Shown here piece by piece: positions 38,191-45,602 of a stretch of 64,000 nt of DNA. A program made the translations under genes and the position numbers. How positions within the stretch are numbered: the first letter of the stretch is position 1; each line of letters opens with the position of its first letter. This DNA is from Myxococcales bacterium (GTDB lineage: Bacteria > Myxococcota_A > Polyangia > Polyangiales > JADJMO01). The DNA lies in contig JADJMO010000001.1 in the NCBI GenBank assembly GCA_016709545.1, positions 248,001 to 312,000 on the forward strand. Reading direction: 5' to 3'. The notes beneath the pieces were generated by a model. It had not been told where the DNA came from. It saw only the letters and a list, made by a program, of their open reading frames with translations, and did no database searches.

Positions 38191-39567
38191 ATGCCGACGA
38201 GCGATCCGCCGCGTCCGTCGGCCCTGCGCGCGCTGGCCACGGTGCCGATGACCGAGCCGCCCGAGGTGGCCGTGCCCCGGCTCGAGGTCGTCGTGGAGCG
38301 GGAGGCCGGCGCGCCGGCGGACCAGCCGAAGCTCGTCGTCGAGGGAGAGGTCCTGCGCGTCGGCTCGAACCCCGCGAACGAGATCGTCCTCGAGGATCCG
38401 CGCGTGCGCCGGTTCCACTGCCGCTTCGTGCGGGAGAGGGACGGATACCGACTCGAGGACGTCGGCTCCACCAACGGCACGTTCCTGCTCCTCGGCCCCG
38501 AAAGCCAGGTGCGGGTGCGCGACGTCGACCTGTGGCCCGCCGTCCACCGCAGCGGGCTCCGTCTGCAGGTCGGCGACTCGGTCCTCGTGGTGCGCGCGCT
38601 CGAGCCCGTCGACCGCGCGCCGATCTCCACGGGCGGCGCGAGCGGCGCGCTGGTGGGGCAGTCGGTCGTCATGCGTCGCCTCCACGCGCTCGTCGATCGC
38701 GTGGCGAAGGCGACCTGCACCGTGCTCGTTCGCGGCGAGAGCGGCTCCGGCAAGGAGCTCGTCGTCCACGAGATCGTCCAGCGCGGCGCCCGCAAGGACC
38801 AGCCGTTCGTCGTGGTCGACTGCGGCGCCATGGCGAGCAACCTCGTCGAGTCCGAGCTGTTCGGCCACGTGAAGGGCGCGTTCACCGGCGCCGATCGGGT
38901 GCGCATCGGCGCGTTCGAGGCCGCCGACGGCGGCACCGTGTTCCTCGACGAGATCGGCGAGCTCGCGCTCGAGCTGCAGCCCAAGCTGCTGCGGGTGCTC
39001 GAGAACGGCGAGATCCGCCGGGTGGGGGACCGCAAGGTGCGCAAGGTCGACGTGCGCGTCGTCGCCGCGACCCACCGCGACCTCGAGCGCGAGGTGAACC
39101 AGGGGCGATTCCGCGAGGACCTGTATTTCCGGCTCTCGGTGGTCACGCTCCCGGTTCCGCCGCTGCGGGAGCGTCGCGCCGACGTGCCGGCGCTCGTGCA
39201 GCACTTCCTCGAGCAGCTCGGGCACTCGAGCAGCAGCCTGTTCGGCTCGGCCGCGCTGTCCGAGCTCGCGCAGCACGACTGGCCCGGCAACGTCCGTGAG
39301 CTCCGCAACCACGTCGAGCGCTCCATCGTCCTCGAGTCGACCAGCCTGCGCGCCTCCGACCGGCCGAAGGAGGAGGCACCCGCGGTCGACCCGCACGTGC
39401 CGTTCAAGCTCGCCAAGGAGGCGCTCGTCGACGCGTTCGAGCGCGAGTACCTCGAGAAGCTGCTCGCCGAGGTGGGCGGCAACCTGAGCGCGGCGGCGCG
39501 GCAGGCCGGCATCGACCGCATGTACATGCACCGCCTCGTGCAGAAGCACGGGCTGCGCCGCGAGTGA
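38191..39567 (+). CDS. FHA-domain sigma-54-dependent activator (AAA+, Fis-type HTH)
   Basis: A 458-aa enhancer-binding protein with an N-terminal FHA domain (about 35-130; RVGSNPANEIVLEDPRVRRFHCRF), an AAA+ core (about 155-385) and a C-terminal Fis-like helix-turn-helix (NLSAAARQAGIDRMYMHRLV). The Walker A motif GESGSGKE, the GAFTGA loop (KGAFTGADRV) needed to contact sigma-54, and the DGGTVFLDEIGEL Walker B are all intact. Unlike response regulators, it has no receiver domain: the FHA domain should read threonine phosphorylation, probably by a Ser/Thr kinase, as is common in myxobacteria (known). It is coupled to the FHA cyclase (two-base gap), suggesting one phospho-signal controls both cAMP and sigma-54 transcription (inferred). 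Confidence 0.92.
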   Translation: MPTSDPPRPSALRALATVPMTEPPEVAVPRLEVVVEREAGAPADQPKLVVEGEVLRVGSNPANEIVLEDPRVRRFHCRFVRERDGYRLEDVGSTNGTFLLLGPESQVRVRDVDLWPAVHRSGLRLQVGDSVLVVRALEPVDRAPISTGGASGALVGQSVVMRRLHALVDRVAKATCTVLVRGESGSGKELVVHEIVQRGARKDQPFVVVDCGAMASNLVESELFGHVKGAFTGADRVRIGAFEAADGGTVFLDEIGELALELQPKLLRVLENGEIRRVGDRKVRKVDVRVVAATHRDLEREVNQGRFREDLYFRLSVVTLPVPPLRERRADVPALVQHFLEQLGHSSSSLFGSAALSELAQHDWPGNVRELRNHVERSIVLESTSLRASDRPKEEAPAVDPHVPFKLAKEALVDAFEREYLEKLLAEVGGNLSAAARQAGIDRMYMHRLVQKHGLRRE

Positions 39568-39586
39568 GCGGCTCGCTACTGCCTCG

Positions 39587-40264
39587 TCAGCGGGACTCGC
39601 TGACCGGCGGAGGGCGCGAGCTCAGGGTCTGCCGCTCCCCTTCACCCGCGAGCTGCACGAACTGCCCCGAAACCGGGTCGTAGTCGTACACCTCGCCGGT
39701 CGCGATCTTGAACACCCAGCCGCTGATCTCGAGGGTGCCCGCGTCGAGGCGGCGCGCGACGAAGTCGAACGAGCGCAGGTTCTCGAGCTGGATGAGCACG
39801 TTCTCCTCGATGGCCGCGGTCATGCGCGCCTCGCCGTCGAGGTGGCCGTAGCGCTCCTCGATCAGCTTGGGGATGCGCGACGACTCGCCGAGCCAGCGCG
39901 ACACCAGCGGCAGGTGTTCGACGCGCTCGGGGTGGAGGATGGCGTCGATGGCGCCGCAGTTGGTGTGGCCGCAGACGACGATGTCGCTGACCCCGAGCAC
40001 CTCGACCGCGTACTCGATGGCCGCCGAGACGCCACCGAGGATGCCGTGGTCGACCGCGGGGACGATGTTGCCGACGTTGCGGATGATGAACAGCTCGCCG
40101 GGCGCCGCGGTGGTGATGAGGTGCGGCACCACGCGCGAGTCGCAGCAGGTGATGAACAGGGTCTCCGGGCGCTGACCCTTCTCCGCGAGCTGCTCGAACA
40201 GTCGGCGGTTGGACGCGAAGTAGGTGGCCTGGAAGGTGTGGATCCCGGCTTCGAGCTTCTGCAC
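39587..40264 (-). CDS. Beta-type carbonic anhydrase
   Basis: A 225-aa beta carbonic anhydrase, interconverting CO2 and bicarbonate in the cytoplasm. Zinc ligands: CxDSR (C40, D42, R44) and HTNC (H100, C103). The GELFIIRNVGNIVP and GHTNCGAIDAI motifs are typical. The Asp-Arg dyad is intact, so it should be active. It is convergent with the sigma-54 activator gene (20-base gap). Its likely role is bicarbonate supply for carboxylases such as acetyl-CoA carboxylase, whose AccA subunit is encoded 4 kb away, though no co-regulation is shown. Confidence 0.93.
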   Translation of the reverse strand: MQKLEAGIHTFQATYFASNRRLFEQLAEKGQRPETLFITCCDSRVVPHLITTAAPGELFIIRNVGNIVPAVDHGILGGVSAAIEYAVEVLGVSDIVVCGHTNCGAIDAILHPERVEHLPLVSRWLGESSRIPKLIEERYGHLDGEARMTAAIEENVLIQLENLRSFDFVARRLDAGTLEISGWVFKIATGEVYDYDPVSGQFVQLAGEGERQTLSSRPPPVSESR

Positions 40265-40305
40265 GGCCGGACCCTACCCAGGAAGGCGGGGCGAGGGAAC
40301 AGCCC

Positions 40306-41289
40306 TCAGGCCGGCGGCTTCACGCAGCAGCCCGTCAGGCAGTACTGCCCAGCCGGGCACGGCTTCGAGACGCTGCAGGTGAGCAGACCGTCGGGGCACG
40401 CGGTCGGCGGGGGCGGCGGCGGTGCGTCGGTCGGCGACCCGGTGTCGGTGCCCGCGTCGCCGGGCGGATAGCACTCGGGCGGGAGGGTGAGCTTGCCGAG
40501 GCAGGTGTCGCACTTGCCGCACGGGGTGGAGCAGTCGGCGATCTTCGTGCACACGGGGCACTTGGTCGGATCGGACAGACTCCCGCTCGTGCAGGTGGAG
40601 ACCAGCTTGACGGTGTGCACCACGCCGGCCGCGTCGTAGACGTCGCAGCAGCCCGCGCAGTCGCAGCCCTTCGGCGTCAGCGGCTTGCAGTTCTCGATGC
40701 ACTTGGCCGTCGGCGCCGGGCACTTCTTCGGATCGGCCGCCATCTTGGCGTCGTACGGGCACTTCGGGTCCTTGTAGCCGGGGTAGCAGCGCAGATCGAA
40801 GAGGCAGCCGTCGTCGCCGGAGCCGCTGTTGCCGTCGAACCAGCAGTCCTGCTTGCAGGGGTCGATGTTGTCGCCGGGGATGCCGGTCGCGAACGAGGAC
40901 TCGTCGTTGTCGAGCGGGCCAGTGCAGTCCGGGTCCATCCAGTCGACGAGGCCGTCGCCGTCGTCGTCCTTGCAGTTGGTGCACTGGGTCGTGCCGGGCA
41001 CGCAGCCCACGATGGCGTCCGGTCCCACGATCGCGCCGTCGGGGAGCACGATCGCGCCATCCGGCAGGACCGTCGAACCCGGCGGCAGCGAGCCTGGTGT
41101 CCCGACCTCCACCGTGGCGTCGACCACGAAGCCATCGGAAGTACCACCGTCGTCGATCGTCCCGCCGGTGTCGTCGCACGCGGCGACCGAGGGATCGCAG
41201 GGGACCGCTTCGCTCGAGCCACCACCGCACGACACGAACGCGAAGACGACCGAGGCCACGCCGACACCGAGGAGGAGGACGGAACGCAT
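40306..41289 (-). CDS. Cys-rich lipoprotein with Asp-rich linker
   Basis: A 327-aa surface lipoprotein. The lipobox FVSC places the lipidated Cys at 21. A Gly/Asp/Thr/Pro-rich linker (about 22-95) contains a repeated LPDGAIV unit. The C-terminal two thirds are Cys-rich (over 20 Cys), with pairs such as CKDDDGDGLVDWMDPDC, a calcium-type DxDxD loop, and CDCAGCCD. The final region repeats CPxG and CC motifs (CPAGQYCLTGCCVKPP). Such Cys-rich tails are common in myxobacterial surface proteins. No function known; disulfides should stabilise it outside the cell. Confidence 0.78.
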   Translation of the reverse strand: MRSVLLLGVGVASVVFAFVSCGGGSSEAVPCDPSVAACDDTGGTIDDGGTSDGFVVDATVEVGTPGSLPPGSTVLPDGAIVLPDGAIVGPDAIVGCVPGTTQCTNCKDDDGDGLVDWMDPDCTGPLDNDESSFATGIPGDNIDPCKQDCWFDGNSGSGDDGCLFDLRCYPGYKDPKCPYDAKMAADPKKCPAPTAKCIENCKPLTPKGCDCAGCCDVYDAAGVVHTVKLVSTCTSGSLSDPTKCPVCTKIADCSTPCGKCDTCLGKLTLPPECYPPGDAGTDTGSPTDAPPPPPPTACPDGLLTCSVSKPCPAGQYCLTGCCVKPPA

Positions 41290-41401
41290 GCCGTCGACCC
41301 AGCAACATCGGCGCCACCACGGACCCGCGGAAACCGCCGGAGATCACCGCTCGAGACTGAGGACCGAAGTCCTCACCCTGCTGCCTCCAGTCCTCGGCTC
41401 T

Positions 41402-41905
41402 TCAGCGACAGGCCCGGGTGCACTCGACGAAGCTGGCCAGTGTCGGCTCCGTGGCCTGCACGGTGGCGAGCTCGCTGGCGCAGGTGGCCGTCAGCGCGCC
41501 GGCCATGCACTTGGCGCAGGCCTCCCCGAGGGGGGTCGTGGATCCACGACACGTCTGCTTGGTGCAGGGCGTGGCGCAGACCTCGTCGCGGCACGTGCAT
41601 TCGTGCAGCTTCGAGCTCACCTCCACCAGCGTCACGGCCTTCGGATAGAGCCCTCCGCAACAGGTCCAGCAGTCGACCACACCCTTGCCGAGGCAAGCGG
41701 CTGCGTCCACCGCCACATCGGCCACCGACGTGTCGGCAGGACCGACCTCTCCCGGGCTCGACGTGTCGGCGCCGGTCTCACCGGTCTCGCCGACCTGGCC
41801 CGCGGGCTGGAATCGATCGAGATCGTAGGCGCAGCCCACGCACCAGAGCACCAAGGAAATGCTGCGACCGCGCGGAGCCGTTGGAGCACGGGGCCTCCGC
41901 AGCAA
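41402..41905 (-). CDS. Small Cys-rich lipoprotein, start uncertain
   Basis: A short lipoprotein whose core is certain: a hydrophobic segment ending in lipobox CVGC, an acidic Gly/Thr/Ser linker (GETGETGADTSSPGEVGPADTS), then a Cys-rich domain with CWTCCGG, CTCRDEVC and ECTRACR. The start is doubtful. Using TTG at 41905 gives 167 aa; the frame continues upstream with no ATG, and a missing base is possible. Its neighbours are also secreted or surface lipoproteins, so it may share an envelope role. No family recognised. Confidence 0.55.
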   Translation of the reverse strand: MLRRPRAPTAPRGRSISLVLWCVGCAYDLDRFQPAGQVGETGETGADTSSPGEVGPADTSVADVAVDAAACLGKGVVDCWTCCGGLYPKAVTLVEVSSKLHECTCRDEVCATPCTKQTCRGSTTPLGEACAKCMAGALTATCASELATVQATEPTLASFVECTRACR

Positions 41906-42020
41906 GAGCCGTGCTGACGCGAACGGCGCACACGTGTGCCCTCGGGTGAGGTCTCGAGTCCTCATGCGCGTCGCCCGTGCCCGAGACGTCGCGCGGAACG
42001 CGCCTTGCGTGACCCGCGGC

Positions 42021-43412
42021 ATGCACCACGTCCTTCGCCCTGCGCTTCTCGGCCTCACCTTGTCCTGGCTCACGTTCGGCTGTGGCTCCGACGATCCCCC
42101 GCCCGCCAGTGCCGCCTGTGACGTCGACGCGCAATCTGGGTGCGCTGCGGGCCTCGCGTGCGAGAAGGTCGAGGGTGGTACGACGGCCTGCTTCGCGCCC
42201 GTGTTCGTCGAGGGCCGCGTGCTCGTCGCGTCCGACGGCAAGACCGGCATCGCCAACGCGCGCGTCGTCGGTCGCGACGAGAGCGGCGGTCTCGCTTCGC
42301 GTGACGTCGCGACGAGCAGCGCCGACGGCGGGTATCGCCTGGCCATCCCGGCCCAGCGCAAGGCCGACGGCACGCCCATCCTGGGCAAGGTCGCACTGCG
42401 CGCGGACGCGGCGGGCTACGCGACCTTCCCGAGCGGCCTCCGCGTCGCGCTGCCGATCGACGTCGCCGCGCCCACCAAGGCCGCCGACGGCAGCTTCGTG
42501 ATCAAGAACCCGTCGACCGACGTCGGGCTCGACGCGATCGCGGCGGCCGGGCTCGGGACCGTGAGCGGCGTCGTCAAGGCCCCGCTCTCGGCGGGTACCC
42601 TCGTCGTGACCGGGGGCGCGAGCGGGATTGCGGGGCGCGACGGCTCGTTCACCGTGTTCAACGTGCCGGCGGGCTCGCAGGAGGTCCGCGGCTACCAGAA
42701 GGGGCTGCAGCTGAAGCCGGCCACCGCCGCGGTCGCGGCCGGCGCCGAGACCAAGGGCGTGGAGCTGCTCGCCGACGCGGGTGCGCTCGCCGTGGTGACC
42801 GGCGACGTGAGCTTCGTCAACGCGGGCTCTTCCACGACGACCGTCGTGCTGGTGGTCAAGTCCACCTTCAACGTCGCGCTCGCCCGGGGCGAGGTGCCGA
42901 AGGGCCTGCGCACGACGGTCAGTGGCGGCAAGTACTCCCTCAGTGACGTGCCGGTCGGCTCGTACGTGGTCCTCGCGGCGTTCGAGAACGACGACCTCGT
43001 GCGCGACCCCGACACGACGATCGGCGGCACGGCGATCCAGTCCATCGACGTGGGCAACGCCGCGGTCTCGGTGCCGGGCTTCAAGATCACCGGCGCGCTG
43101 GCGGTGGTCCGTCCGGGCGCCACCAACCCCGAGCCGGTGTCGGGCACGCCGACGTTCGAGTGGGCCGACGACTCGGAGGACGGCTACGAGGTGGTGGTCT
43201 ACGACACCTTCGACAAGGAGATCTGGCGCAAGGCCGACGTCCCTGGGGTCTCGGGCGCGAAGACGGTCACGACGACCTATGCAGGGCCGGCCCTCACCCC
43301 CGGCAGCTACTACCAGTTCCGCGCGCTGTCGTTCCGCGACAAGGGCAAGGGAGGTGGCAAGACCTACATCTCGATGACCGAGGACCTGAAGGGCGTCTTC
43401 ATCGCGAAGTAG
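42021..43412 (+). CDS. Lipoprotein with carboxypeptidase-regulatory-like repeats
   Basis: A 463-aa lipoprotein. Start ATG at 42021 (MHHVLRPALLGLTLSWLTFGC) gives a clean signal and lipobox, with Cys at 21; a longer frame from 41964 would spoil it. After a short Cys-rich stretch come several beta-sandwich units of the CarboxypepD_reg type: VEGRVLVASDGKTGIANARV, LGTVSGVVKAPLSAGTLVVT and VTGDVSFVNAGSSTTTVVLV. A C-terminal fibronectin-like unit (PVSGTPTFEWADDSEDGYEV) follows. These are usually extracellular adhesion or binding modules. It is divergent from the Cys-rich lipoprotein gene at 41402. Confidence 0.75.
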   Translation: MHHVLRPALLGLTLSWLTFGCGSDDPPPASAACDVDAQSGCAAGLACEKVEGGTTACFAPVFVEGRVLVASDGKTGIANARVVGRDESGGLASRDVATSSADGGYRLAIPAQRKADGTPILGKVALRADAAGYATFPSGLRVALPIDVAAPTKAADGSFVIKNPSTDVGLDAIAAAGLGTVSGVVKAPLSAGTLVVTGGASGIAGRDGSFTVFNVPAGSQEVRGYQKGLQLKPATAAVAAGAETKGVELLADAGALAVVTGDVSFVNAGSSTTTVVLVVKSTFNVALARGEVPKGLRTTVSGGKYSLSDVPVGSYVVLAAFENDDLVRDPDTTIGGTAIQSIDVGNAAVSVPGFKITGALAVVRPGATNPEPVSGTPTFEWADDSEDGYEVVVYDTFDKEIWRKADVPGVSGAKTVTTTYAGPALTPGSYYQFRALSFRDKGKGGGKTYISMTEDLKGVFIAK

Positions 43413-43421
43413 GGCTACACC

Positions 43422-43820
43422 TCAGCCGCGGTTCAGGTGCTTCATGCCGCCGCGCACCGACAGCACGATCTCGTGCCGCTCCTTCTCGCCGATCCGAGGG
43501 ACGTCGGCGAGGTGCGCGAGCAGCGTGCGCTCCGAAGCGGTCTCCTCGCCGTCGGCGCAGACGAGCAGCGCCGCGTTGCGCATGAGCATCTCCTTGTCGT
43601 CGGCGGAGAGACCCGCCACCGGGACGTCGCGCAGCCCCCGCGGGGTCTCGGCGTAGGCGAGCAGCTCGGCCTCCTCCTCGGCAGAAGCGTCGAAGCCCGA
43701 GAGGAGCCCCTCGATGACGCCGGCCTCCGGGGCCTGCATCTCGCCGTCCGCCCAGGCCACGGCGACGAGCACCCGCACGATCGTCTTCTCTTCCGGCGTC
43801 ATGCCGAGAGCGTAATGCAT
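43422..43820 (-). CDS. TerB-like (tellurite-resistance-type) protein
   Basis: A 132-aa all-helical protein related to TerB. It holds two acidic repeats in helical hairpins, VAVAWADGEMQAPEAGVIEG and LLVCADGEETASERTLLAHL, where the ADGE segments form the metal-binding-like core of the family. TerB-type proteins occur in stress and metal-response clusters, but no other Ter gene is nearby. The start at 43820 falls inside a perfect 14-bp palindrome. An alternative start at 43802 (MTPEEKTIV) would leave the palindrome outside the gene and is attractive. Confidence 0.78.
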   Translation of the reverse strand: MHYALGMTPEEKTIVRVLVAVAWADGEMQAPEAGVIEGLLSGFDASAEEEAELLAYAETPRGLRDVPVAGLSADDKEMLMRNAALLVCADGEETASERTLLAHLADVPRIGEKERHEIVLSVRGGMKHLNRG

Positions 43821-43824
43821 TACG
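43811..43824. promoter_or_regulatory. Perfect 14-bp AT-rich palindrome between TerB-like gene and accA
   Basis: CGTAATGCATTACG is a perfect palindrome at the divergent junction. If the TerB-like gene starts at 43802, it lies wholly in the spacer. AT-rich, symmetric and rare in this GC-rich sequence, it is a reasonable operator candidate; no cognate regulator is identified. Confidence 0.4.
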
Positions 43825-43864
43825 CAGCCTCCCGTCCCGGATTCCGTGCTATTTCCGCCCGATC

Positions 43865-44845
43865 GTGACGACGCTGCCCTTCGAGCAACCGATCGCCGAG
43901 CTCACCGCGCGGGTCCGCGATCTGCGCGCGCTCGTCGCCGAGGGACACGACGTCTCCACCGGCGCCCGCTACGCCGCCGAGCTCCGCCGCCTCGAGGAGA
44001 AGATCGGTCGCCTCGCGCGCGAGCTCTACTCGGAGCTGTCGCCCTGGCAGCGGGTGCAGCTCTGTCGCCACCCGAATCGGCCCTATTTCCTCGACTACCT
44101 CGACCGCATGTTCGACGACTTCGTCGAGCTGCACGGCGACCGCTGCTTCGGCGACGACGCGAGCATCGTGGGTGGGTTCGCCCGCTACCCCAAGAACAGC
44201 CCGCGTTCGCGCACGGTGATGGTCATCGGCCAGCAGAAGGGGCGCGGCACCAAGGAGGCGGTGCGGCGCAACTTCGGCATGCCGAACCCGGAGGGCTACC
44301 GCAAGGCGCGTCGCCTCATGGAGCTCGCCGACCGCTTCCACAAGCCGGTGCTCACCTTCATCGACACCAAGGGCGCGTTCCCCGGCATCGGCGCCGAGGA
44401 GCGCGGGCAGTCCGAGGCGATCGGTCAGTGCCTGCTCACGCTCTCGCGCCTGCGCGTCCCCGTGATCGCGTGCGTGGTCGGCGAGGGCGGCTCCGGCGGG
44501 GCCCTCGCGCTCGGCGTGGCCAACCGCGTGCTCGCGCTCGAGCACGTCTGGTACAGCGTCATCTCGCCGGAGGCGTGCGCGTCGATCCTCTGGAAGGACG
44601 GTACCCAGGGCGAGCGCGCGGCGGCGATGCTCAAGCCCACCGCGCAGATGGCCCTCGAGCTCGGCGTGGTCGACCAGATCGTCGACGAGCCCCCGGGCGG
44701 CGCGCACCACGACTGGGACGGCGCGGTCCGTCGCCTCGACGCCGCCATCCGCGAGGCGCTCGCCGGCATGCAGGGCCTCACCGAGGACGAGCTCGTCGAG
44801 GATCGCTACCGGCGCTTCCGCAGCCTCGGCGCGATCCACGCGTGA
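43865..44845 (+). CDS. accA: Acetyl-CoA carboxylase carboxyltransferase subunit alpha
   Basis: A 326-aa AccA, catalysing carboxyl transfer from carboxybiotin to acetyl-CoA (with AccD) to give malonyl-CoA for fatty-acid synthesis. The family core is complete: LHGDRCFGDD, VIGQQKGRGTKE, RNFGMPNPEGYRKA, FIDTKGAFPGIGAEERGQSEAI, and EGGSGGALALGVANRV with the oxyanion loop. Length matches the family. The start is a GTG at 43865 with no strong ribosome binding site. The stop overlaps the GTG of the next gene (GTGA, 44842-44845), so the transporter is translationally coupled, which is unusual for accA. The accD and biotin genes are not in the window. Confidence 0.95.
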   Translation: MTTLPFEQPIAELTARVRDLRALVAEGHDVSTGARYAAELRRLEEKIGRLARELYSELSPWQRVQLCRHPNRPYFLDYLDRMFDDFVELHGDRCFGDDASIVGGFARYPKNSPRSRTVMVIGQQKGRGTKEAVRRNFGMPNPEGYRKARRLMELADRFHKPVLTFIDTKGAFPGIGAEERGQSEAIGQCLLTLSRLRVPVIACVVGEGGSGGALALGVANRVLALEHVWYSVISPEACASILWKDGTQGERAAAMLKPTAQMALELGVVDQIVDEPPGGAHHDWDGAVRRLDAAIREALAGMQGLTEDELVEDRYRRFRSLGAIHA

Positions 44846-45600
44846 CCCTCGCCGATCCGCGGCTCCTGCGCCTGCCGCTGATCGTGCTGCTCGCCTTCGT
44901 GGTGGAGTCGACCGCTGGCTTCGGCGCGACCATCGTCACGGTGACGCTCGGCGCGCTGTTCCTGCCCATCGACACGGTGCTCGCGCAGTTCCTCCCGGTG
45001 AACGTGCTGCTCTCGGCGTACCTCGTCGGTTCGGCGCGACGCGCGGTCGATCGCCGGCTCCTGTTCCGCTCGATGTTGCCGTGGATCGGCGTCGGGGTCG
45101 CGGTCGGTCTCGTGGTCGCGCGCCTGCGCTTCGATCGCGCGCTCTTGCCAGCGTATTTCGGGGCGTTCGTCGTGGTGCTCTCGGTCGCCGAGCTCGCGCG
45201 TCGGAGCGACACGACCCCGCCGAAGCTCGGACCGCTGGTGCGCTCAACGGCCCTCCTCGGCGCCGGGGTCGTGCACGGGCTCTTCGCCTCGGCGGGGCCG
45301 CTCGTCGTCTGGGTCGCGGCGCGGGAGGTCGAGGACAAGACCGCGTTCCGCGCGACCCTGGCCGCCTTGTGGCTGGTGCTCAACGTGGTCGTGCTGGGCG
45401 GCTTCGTCTACGACGGCGCGATCGGGCGCGAGAGCCTGCGCGCGAGCGCGACGCTGCTCGTACCCCTGGTGCTCGGGACGGCGATAGGCCACGTCCTGCA
45501 CCGCCGGGCGTCGCCGCGCGCGTTCCGCCTCGCGGTCTACGTGCTGCTCCTCGCGGCGGGGCTCACGCTCGTCGCGCGACCATTGCTCGCGTCACGGTGA
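44842..45600 (+). CDS. TauE/SafE family sulfite/anion exporter
   Basis: A 252-aa inner-membrane protein of the TauE/SafE (DUF81) family, with about eight membrane segments. The first repeat has the family's LLAFVVESTAGFGATIVTVTLG and the second GLFASAGPLVVWVAAREVEDK, matching the paired (S/T)xxGxGG-like loops of the two halves. Members export sulfite, sulfoacetate or related anions. Starting on a GTG overlapping the accA stop, it is co-translated with accA, yet no link between them is known. Convergent with the beta-helix lipoprotein gene (2-base gap). Confidence 0.85.
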   Translation: MTLADPRLLRLPLIVLLAFVVESTAGFGATIVTVTLGALFLPIDTVLAQFLPVNVLLSAYLVGSARRAVDRRLLFRSMLPWIGVGVAVGLVVARLRFDRALLPAYFGAFVVVLSVAELARRSDTTPPKLGPLVRSTALLGAGVVHGLFASAGPLVVWVAAREVEDKTAFRATLAALWLVLNVVVLGGFVYDGAIGRESLRASATLLVPLVLGTAIGHVLHRRASPRAFRLAVYVLLLAAGLTLVARPLLASR

Positions 45601-45602
45601 GC

